The position numbers were made by a program, and so were the translations under genes. DNA of 64,000 nucleotides from Phlegmacium glaucopus (Eukaryota > Basidiomycota > Agaricomycetes > Agaricales > Cortinariaceae), in contig MU130366.1 of NCBI GenBank assembly GCA_015039465.1, positions 124,490 to 188,489 of the forward strand, read 5' to 3'. Every line of letters starts with the position of its first letter. Position 1 is the first letter of the stretch. The notes under the pieces were generated by a model, which did no database searches, had not been told where the DNA came from, and was given only the letters and a program-made list of their open reading frames with translations. This document shows positions 57,526 through 64,000 of the stretch, one piece after another.

Positions 57526-58266
57526 CGTGGTTTATGGCAAATGCTGCAGTGCACAGGCTGTACCAATGCATCCGTATTTATACACCACACCACGAGCCCG
57601 AGGCAATCTAGGTTCAATCAAATCCCCGTGGATGATCTTGGTAAGAAACTATATGTGAGGCAATCAGATCGATTATTAGGTCTGTTCTAAGAGACTAGGC
57701 ATCCTTATGTCTTGAAGATGTGAGTGCTGTGCGTGAACCAATGTTATGACGGGTCTTCATATCCAATGAGTTTTCCGTGAATATTTTGTTGAGGGTAGAA
57801 AAGGACAAAGAATTAAGTCAGGAAGGAGGCCCGAGGTATCAGAAGGATGAATCTAGCGGAATGCTTAGCGCGAGGCGCGCAAATTATCACTAGGCATTGC
57901 ATAAGCTGATCATGACGATATCTGGTTACAAAATGGCTTTAGGATCAGAGTCACAGCGCACCACCTAGTAAGATATATGCAATCTAGAAACGAAGGTCTT
58001 GAAGGATATGTTAAAGCCAAGCCTCGGGAAGAGCTGGACCCTTAAATGAGTACATCTTCGTTCCAACAGAGGGTATGGACTTCGAAGACCAAGAATACTT
58101 TAATCACGCCCATCGGACAGGTAAAACATCCAAATCTATAGAAAAAAGGTAAATGTTCAGTCAAACGCAGTGTATCCGATGATACACACCAGGCTCACAG
58201 ATATGATAATACAAAACGTTCGATACAACCAAACCGATACATCCAGCCTCCCGAACCCAACACCAC
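57526..58266. other. Right flank of the BTB array
   Basis: Contains the second copy of the duplicated upstream unit (57600-58115) and then the downstream flank of VPS29. No gene. Confidence 0.6.
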
Positions 58267-59016
58267 TTACCACCCAGCGCCACCTGGAGGGCTTCCAGAC
58301 CTAGTTGGACTTGGTATAGTCTGCGGAAGAACCGTGCTCTTTGGCATAGGTGCAGTTTCTGACTCCTTTCTCCACTCAATCTTCTCAACCCGTACTTCGC
58401 CTTCAATAAGTTGATAAACGTATGTGACCACGACAGACCCTTGGATGTCCATCAACGCAAAGGAAGGAATGGGTTCGCTGCAGCAAAGAAAAAAATTAGG
58501 AATGGTAGCGTTGAAAATGTAAAGACATGCCCGTTGTAAGCCCCTGTCCAAGCACCAGTCGCTGTACCAGGGTTTACGAAAAATTTGTTATCGTATTCAA
58601 TGGCCTGAAACCTAAGGGGCAGTGTTATATGTATGAATTTAGAGGTCAGTTAAGGATGCCTACACATGCGTATGACCTGACACTAGCACGTCTACATCCA
58701 TCTGCCTTGCCAGTGAGCTCAGGGAATCAAGGTCCCCGGTTGGTATACATTGATGTCCATGTATGACACCAATCTTGATAGGATTGTGCGTGACCGTTGT
58801 CGACAGTGGAAAAGCTGATTCATCATAATCACCCTTCACGATATGCACATCCGGAGAAATGGTTCGAAGATATTCATAGGTTTCCTTGTCACAAACGTTT
58901 CCTGTACAGAGAATTTGTTGTATTTTCCCAGGGACAAGGAGTTTCTTAAATTTCAAGGGTAGATCATGAATGCGATGTGGGATGTGAAGGTCGCCGATGA
59001 CAAGAACGAGGACCAT
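58267..59016 (-). CDS. VPS29: Retromer subunit VPS29
   Basis: A metallophosphoesterase-fold scaffold of the retromer cargo-recognition complex, which recycles receptors from endosomes. Three exons (58664-59016, 58531-58611, 58267-58477) close a 214-residue frame. Motifs in order: [92 protein letters not shown] and VVTYVYQL. Frame closure across the second intron requires a GC-AG intron (donor GCATGT at 58530-58525). The protein ends in a Ser/Pro/Gly-rich tail beyond the usual length of about 182. Intact. Confidence 0.92.
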
Positions 59017-59379
59017 GGTGCGCGTGACAACGTGGATGTCGTCAGCAACGATGATTTATGAGTTGTTTGTACCTGCTTGTCATGATGGCATCAGACCTAC
59101 CTAATCAGGCAATTTGAGACTTATCAGACTGAAATCCCATGTCATCATATTGCGTTTGAAGGGCATTTAGTAGTCGTAAAGTAGAGGCGATAGCAGTTGA
59201 AAGTAGTAGAGTAAAAAACGTCCAACTGGTCCATAGCAATGGTATAGAAGCTAAGATATGAGATATATTTAACAATAATGATAGTAATTTCAAAAAAATA
59301 AATAATGATCTATAGTGCATAATAATGATCACATCAGCCTGAGTATACTGAAAAGCTTTAGATACGCACGAATGATCTG
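59017..59379. other. Upstream region of VPS29
   Basis: AT-rich, no gene seen. Confidence 0.4.
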
Positions 59380-60090
59380 CTAGTGAAGTCCGACCCCTTG
59401 ACGCCCTTTAAATATCTTGGCGGTGGCTCCAGTAAGCTTCGTAAGCTGGTACACCACCTTGGCCTGAATTCCAGAGGGAGGGTCGCGATGAGAACTTTTT
59501 GTCTGAACGAGAGGCTCCGCACTCGCAATTCGTCTCAAAGGTACAAGTTTGACGACCGGGAATTCATCGCGCAAAAATTCGGCTCGAAGGTCAGACGAGC
59601 GTGTCTTCTTACGAAGAGTGCGCGAATGAGATAAGGGAGTAATAGTCGTAATTGACTCTTTGATTCCTGATCCCCCAGTGACGATGGCGGGGCAAGTGGG
59701 AACTGGAACATGATTCGGGGCACTGTCGTCTGGAATAGAAATGATGAATGCGACGTGCTCAGTATAGAAGGCGGCGATGGAAAGTTGCTCGTTGTCTCCG
59801 ATACTGAAATTGCTAAGATCGCTGTATGTGTGGCGCATGTCGGTGTTCATGATGAGTAGCCGAGTAGTAATGAATAATGAAAATTTGAAAAAGTCTAGCG
59901 TCCGTTGGCTGAGAAGCAGATATTTTTTAATAGTAGACGGTGGATGCAGTTCAAAGTCAAGGACGTGTCGCTGACGAAGTGAGTGAATCTGTGGTTCAAA
60001 TATTAAACGGCGAGTTCCAGGTTTCGATAGACATCCATATGAACACAAGACGTCATTGAGGGAATAGGAGGATCGAAGGAGCTTCGACAT
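59380..60090 (-). CDS. Hypothetical protein
   Basis: A 236-codon intronless frame with ATG at 60090. A later in-frame Met near codon 80 (IMNTDMRHTYSDLSNFS) is an alternative start. The protein is rich in Ser, Thr and Arg, has a hydrophobic patch YTEHVAFIISIPDD and a basic tail (KKTRSSDLRAEFLRDEF, KIFKGRQGVGLH). I recognise no domain or motif. Length without a stop is the only support, and introns may be missed. Confidence 0.3.
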   Translation of the reverse strand: MSKLLRSSYSLNDVLCSYGCLSKPGTRRLIFEPQIHSLRQRHVLDFELHPPSTIKKYLLLSQRTLDFFKFSLFITTRLLIMNTDMRHTYSDLSNFSIGDNEQLSIAAFYTEHVAFIISIPDDSAPNHVPVPTCPAIVTGGSGIKESITTITPLSHSRTLRKKTRSSDLRAEFLRDEFPVVKLVPLRRIASAEPLVQTKSSHRDPPSGIQAKVVYQLTKLTGATAKIFKGRQGVGLH

Positions 60091-61816
60091 TGCTCAATGA
60101 AATACTAGTGTTTTGGATAAAGGGCAAGGGAGGTGTCCAGTACAGTTGAACAGAGGAATTTGTTCTGTGTCTTGATCCTGGGGCGAGCTTCGATGCAAGG
60201 ATGCCTTTGCGGTGAAAATTTGGGTTCATTTCAATAACAGGAAGGAGGTTGATTATAAGTGCATTCCAATGACTACGATCTCGTATTTCGCGGCTGGCCG
60301 CAAGTTGCAGTTTGAGACCAAACGAGGCTAGTTTGGCTCTGTTTGGTCAGGTCTACTTTTGAAACCTGACGCTGATGACAAAGAATAACTCCTACAAAAC
60401 TCCTATGTCAATCACTCACCGGAGTTAGTTATTATATAGACATCCGGTGGCTTGCAAGACTGCGCTATGTTCTTGATACTGCTGGCTATTGAATCTCTGA
60501 AATGATACGACGGCGGGGTAGAATTCCTCGTTTCTATTCTAGTCTGTGGCCCTAATGCGCTTGAACCAAGCTCTCTCACTCGCCATACATTTGTGCATTC
60601 GCGGTATCATAGACAGATAATTCACGCCGGCTTTCATGTAAAGTCGTGTCCCTGGCTGATTTGACTAGAATTTTCCCGCGGCTGAATGTCGCCTCAAGGC
60701 CTTAAGACCTCCAAGTTGCCTTGGTTTTATTTTGAAATCTGTCGAAAGCATTGGGATAGAACACCTCTTCTATTGGAGACCCAGCGTTCAACATTAGTGT
60801 TTTCCAATCTAAATGTCAATATTTCTCTCACAATGGATATTTATGTCTTAACGACTGCACGCTTCTGAAGTCAGTGACATGACAGTGCTTCTGGGCTCCC
60901 ACAGAGCGCGTTTCGCGGAAATGATCTACATACCGCGACAAGGCTTGTGGCCGCTTAAGCCTCTTCAATTTCCCATCATCGCTATCTGTCCTCACACCAG
61001 TCTTATCGTCGTTTATTAAATCTCGATAGTTCTATACTTAGTAAGGCAGGGCTGATACATCCCCCTTCATGCCGGTGAAGTGCCTGATCTATGTAGTAAG
61101 TACAGATGATCGAAATCAAACTGATCGCCAGTCTTTTCAGTAATGGGATTCCATTGACCTATATGCAAGGTGGCGTGTCATATCCGAACCCCTGCCGTCA
61201 ATCGATAGCTCGGTTCCGACTATCATGCCCCAACGCATCCAATTCTCTCAGGCTTGTAAGTAATCTGTAGTTTCTTTATACGCACCCCTCTTTCTGCTCT
61301 GTTCAAACTCTTTTCTGCTGTTCTATCTCGAATCCTCTAACGCCAAGAGGTTGCTTATCATGTATTCTATCTCTCGTTTGTATGGCTCCGTGTCAAGTGT
61401 CTGATCGTACATTCCTAGATCCAGAGTATTTTAAGATTTCGATTTGGGAGTGACCTTGGGCCATCCTCTTCAATCGTGAGGTCGCCTTCCATCCAGAAAG
61501 ACCTGGATGATATCCCTTTCCTGTCTTTCGTGGGATAAATGTCATCTTCAGCATCCTCCGACGCTCAAGGTGTTCCATGATTGCACGGAACCTTGTTTCT
61601 GGTCATATCACTGACCTATGGCACGATTTGCATTGGTTCTTATCTTCCAAGTACTTGCCTACGAACACTGCCAACCAAACCCTTAAAGTAATTGCATGAT
61701 CGGACGAGCTGCGGTCGCTTGGGGCGCTGATTGCTATCAACTAGTGCTACTAATCCTAGTCCTGAGGCCTGGCGGGAGGGAGATCTACGCCGTTGTGCGC
61801 TACTGCTTTACATTAT
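60091..61816. other. 1.7-kb interval without a supported gene
   Basis: No convincing frame, repeat or RNA. 61226-61256 reads MPQRIQFSQA up to a GTAAGT donor and might be a short first exon, but I found no matching next exon. Confidence 0.4.
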
Positions 61817-62484
61817 TCATTGGCAATTCAAGTCGCACAGATTTTCCTCAAGTGCATTCGGCACCCGGGCCTCTGTCGGATCTCCACCATTTACGCGTTT
61901 ATCGGAAGCCACGAAGACCAGATTGACGATCTTGCGGCTGTCGATTGTTGTGTCAGGGGATTGCGATTCAATTCTGGATATCATACAGTTTGTTATGAGA
62001 CTCAAGAGGCGTGGAAGAAATTTGACTAACATGACTGTCACTGCTTTGTGTCTCTCAAATTTAACCGGGTTATCATGTCCCGCGATCGTTCGGTGGATAT
62101 TATGAATGATATAAAAACCTCCAAATGATCCGTTCTGTAGAATAATATGGGGAGTCAAACTTGGACGAAGGATAAGAAAAAAGATCAAATGAAAAAAAAC
62201 AATACTCTATTATATGCATCCTGGGGAACTTCGACAGTCTGCTTCCACTCTACTCTGAGGCCGCTCGGTGATTCAGCTCGCATCGAAAGCACCAACTGCT
62301 TGATTTCTGCCTGGCCTATTTTTTTGCCGTTCAGCGTTGCTTCAAGTTTTAAGTTGCTCGCAAACGTCTCGTCGACTTCTTGAATAGATTCTTCTTTGGA
62401 TGGAGATTCGAAAATAGCTTGGATATGTTCTTGAGACCACTGGGTAAGAGATGAAAGTTTAGCATTCCCTGTTGGTTGGGTCAT
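61817..62484 (-). CDS. NTF2-like (SnoaL-type) fold protein
   Basis: Three exons (62206-62484, 62031-62134, 61817-61973) give a closed 179-residue protein. The layout fits the cone-shaped alpha+beta NTF2-like fold: N-terminal helices (LTQWSQEHIQAIFESPS, IQEVDETFASNLKLEATLNG, AEIKQLVLSMRAESP) followed by strands (LRVEWKQTVEV, NGSFGGFYIIHNIHR, HKAVTVIIESQSP, RKIVNLVFVASDKRV). Such proteins are small enzymes or binding scaffolds; no catalytic residues can be assigned. The fold call is by pattern, not by alignment. The start is the only ATG before the first helix. Confidence 0.6.
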
Positions 62485-63134
62485 CTCGCGTCGCGTCGGA
62501 GACAGGCGCTCGTATACTTGCTTAATGAGTATGGCTCAAGTTTCAACAACCTGCAACTTGAAGGATCGCAATCGGGAAGATGCTTTTGCTAAGGATCCGC
62601 GTCTGAAAAAAATTATAACCTTATTTTTCGAGGACACCTTCCTGTTTCCACCTTGCCCGCCCAAAATTATGGCTGTAGTGAGTGATGCTTTGGCGGTGGG
62701 AAAGTCTTGTGATACGATCAGTATTACATAATATTAAAAATCAGCCGCTCTCTATTACTAATCTCGATTGCAACTCGAGAAACAAGAATTGGTTGAGTAA
62801 GTCTCTCGACGAGCCTACGATAATTCTGTGACAAACAAAGTACCATTTCTCTCAACTTTCTAGCCAATATTCAAACATTCAATATCATATTCAGGCCTCG
62901 GCCTCAGGTTTGATCACAGTGAGTCAAATAGTCAAGAATCATCAGAGCTGCTCTCCTGGCACATACTGCAGAAATCGCAATCGGCCAGATGGATCGGCGG
63001 CTGAAAAAGTTATATTAACTTATAACCTCTTATAACCTGGACATTTTTGGCTCAATGCGGATGCTGTTGAGGGTCAAAGATAATAATAAACGCGAGAGCC
63101 TATATCTTTCTCTATAACAGGATGGGATCTGCAC
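62485..63134. other. Interval between the NTF2-like and Rds1-like genes
   Basis: No supported gene. A 68-codon plus-strand frame at 62525-62731 has no recognisable motif. Confidence 0.4.
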
Positions 63135-64000
63135 TCAGAAACGTAGTAGATTGCTTACATCAATATATATGCATTGCAATGATTTAAGATCAAAACTTAT
63201 TTGACTGACCTTTGCTGGGCCAGCGGTTGTGTTGGTGGTAAAACTATCGATATATCCGACCTTCATTCCAGGCTTTTCCCAGCTGGGGAAAACTTCACGA
63301 CCTGGGAAGGATAGAGGCACATTACGGTTGTGAGTGATGGCGGGATTGGTGTCGTTGCCAACTATTTTAGCGTCGAAAAACACAGTCGCATTAGAGTTAT
63401 TCTGTGATAGAAGTGTCATCGGTGTTCATGCCAATAATAAGGGCGAAGAAGACAGACGTGCTGTGATATTAAGAGGAAGCTGGGCAGCTAACGATAAATA
63501 GAGCGAGTGGAGTCCAAGCCATGGGCTGGCTGATACCGGCCTTTGAATTGACGGAAAATAATTTGCTGGCGGGCTTCAGTTGTTATGGAGTCCAAAAGCA
63601 AGCTAGCTGTAGCATGGGAATCAAGATGCTCTAAAAATCCATAAACACCGAATTCGCCCAAATGTGTGAGCTAAGAAGGTGTAAGAAGATCTGAGGGATT
63701 TTGCTTGATGGACGATGCTACCTTTTGACAAAAATCAATAAACTCGCGAACAGTGTTGAATGGGTGATTGCTTAGCAGCCCGTTCTGTAGTAATTAGGAT
63801 GGTCAGAGACACATAGTATTCTGGAATGTAAAAAGAAGGCTGCCGTCCAATTTACCTCCCAAAACGTTTGTGAGTAATTGCGTATGTCCAGATTCTTGAT
63901 CGGCCGTAAACTGCAGCAGGAAAAGATCTTCAGCAGTAAGACGAGCAACTTCAAACTCTGCAACGGAGAACTTGGCCAATCCGAAATGGAAGAGGTCGAG
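63135..64000 (-). pseudogene. Rds1-like ferritin-superfamily protein, C-terminal part, truncated by window edge and probably broken
   Basis: From the right edge the minus strand reads LDLFHFGLAKFSVAEFEVA, RLTAEDLFLLQF and DQESGHTQLLTNVLGG, the ferritin-like core of the stress-response protein Rds1 family. It continues with PFNTVREFIDFCQK, LGEFGVYGFLEHLDS, ITTEARQQIIFRQF, MAWTPLALFIVSCPA, NPAITHNRNVPLSFPGREV and SWEKPGMKVGY. All blocks are in the right order and the first is an open exon down to 63856. I could not join the rest: the frame changes between the HTQLLTN and PFNTV blocks, again after RQF, and a stop follows SCPASS. The end of the usual C-terminus is absent. Probably a decayed gene, or introns I cannot place. 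Confidence 0.55.

Overview
The window looks like a chromosome segment of a filamentous basidiomycete, most likely an agaricomycete. The main reasons are dense short introns (about 45-75 nt), micro-exons, conserved fungal housekeeping genes, and accessory families typical of that group: NB-ARC/TPR NLR-like proteins, a family of fungal BTB proteins, crinkler-like kinase and nuclease folds, and PIF/Harbinger and hAT transposons. The taxonomic call is inference from gene content. I found no rRNA, convincing tRNA or CRISPR.

Layout. 1-5.7 kb (core, minus strand): the N-terminal part of an NFX1-type RNA helicase running off the left edge, then a complete ATM1-type mitochondrial ABC transporter. 6.3-19.2 kb (accessory): a large inverted duplication carrying two convergent NB-ARC/TPR genes. 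Both are broken, each by different lesions. A 3.2-kb spacer between them holds a hAT transposase relic, a non-autonomous hAT element with a perfect 8-bp target duplication, and minisatellites. 19.47-22.99 kb: a complete PIF/Harbinger transposon with 48-bp perfect terminal repeats, an intact transposase and a partner SANT/Myb-like gene stopped by one nonsense codon. 23-25.4 kb: mostly non-coding, with one small secreted cysteine-rich protein. 25.4-36 kb (core): a very large PPS1-like dual-specificity phosphatase, then galactokinase on the opposite strand. 36-42.3 kb: gene-poor. 42.3-45.5 kb: a 50-residue cysteine-rich protein and a CaMKK-like kinase. 46-49.7 kb: a MITE, a PD-(D/E)XK nuclease-like gene with an unresolved frame, and an atypical kinase-like gene. 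50.2-57.5 kb: four tandem BTB genes plus an N-terminal relic, one with a retroposon in its 3' UTR. 58.3-64 kb: VPS29, a hypothetical ORF, an NTF2-like gene and the end of a ferritin-like Rds1-type gene.

The core genes (iron-sulfur export, retromer, galactose catabolism, signalling) have no visible operational link. Accessory blocks sit between them and carry nearly all the mobile DNA. The most distinctive structure is the NLR inverted repeat: near-identical nucleotide-binding halves, different TPR counts (17 versus 11), and independent inactivating lesions clustered at the NB/TPR junction. Exon joins were deduced by eye from GT/AG sites, frame closure and recalled family motifs. No alignment or search was run.
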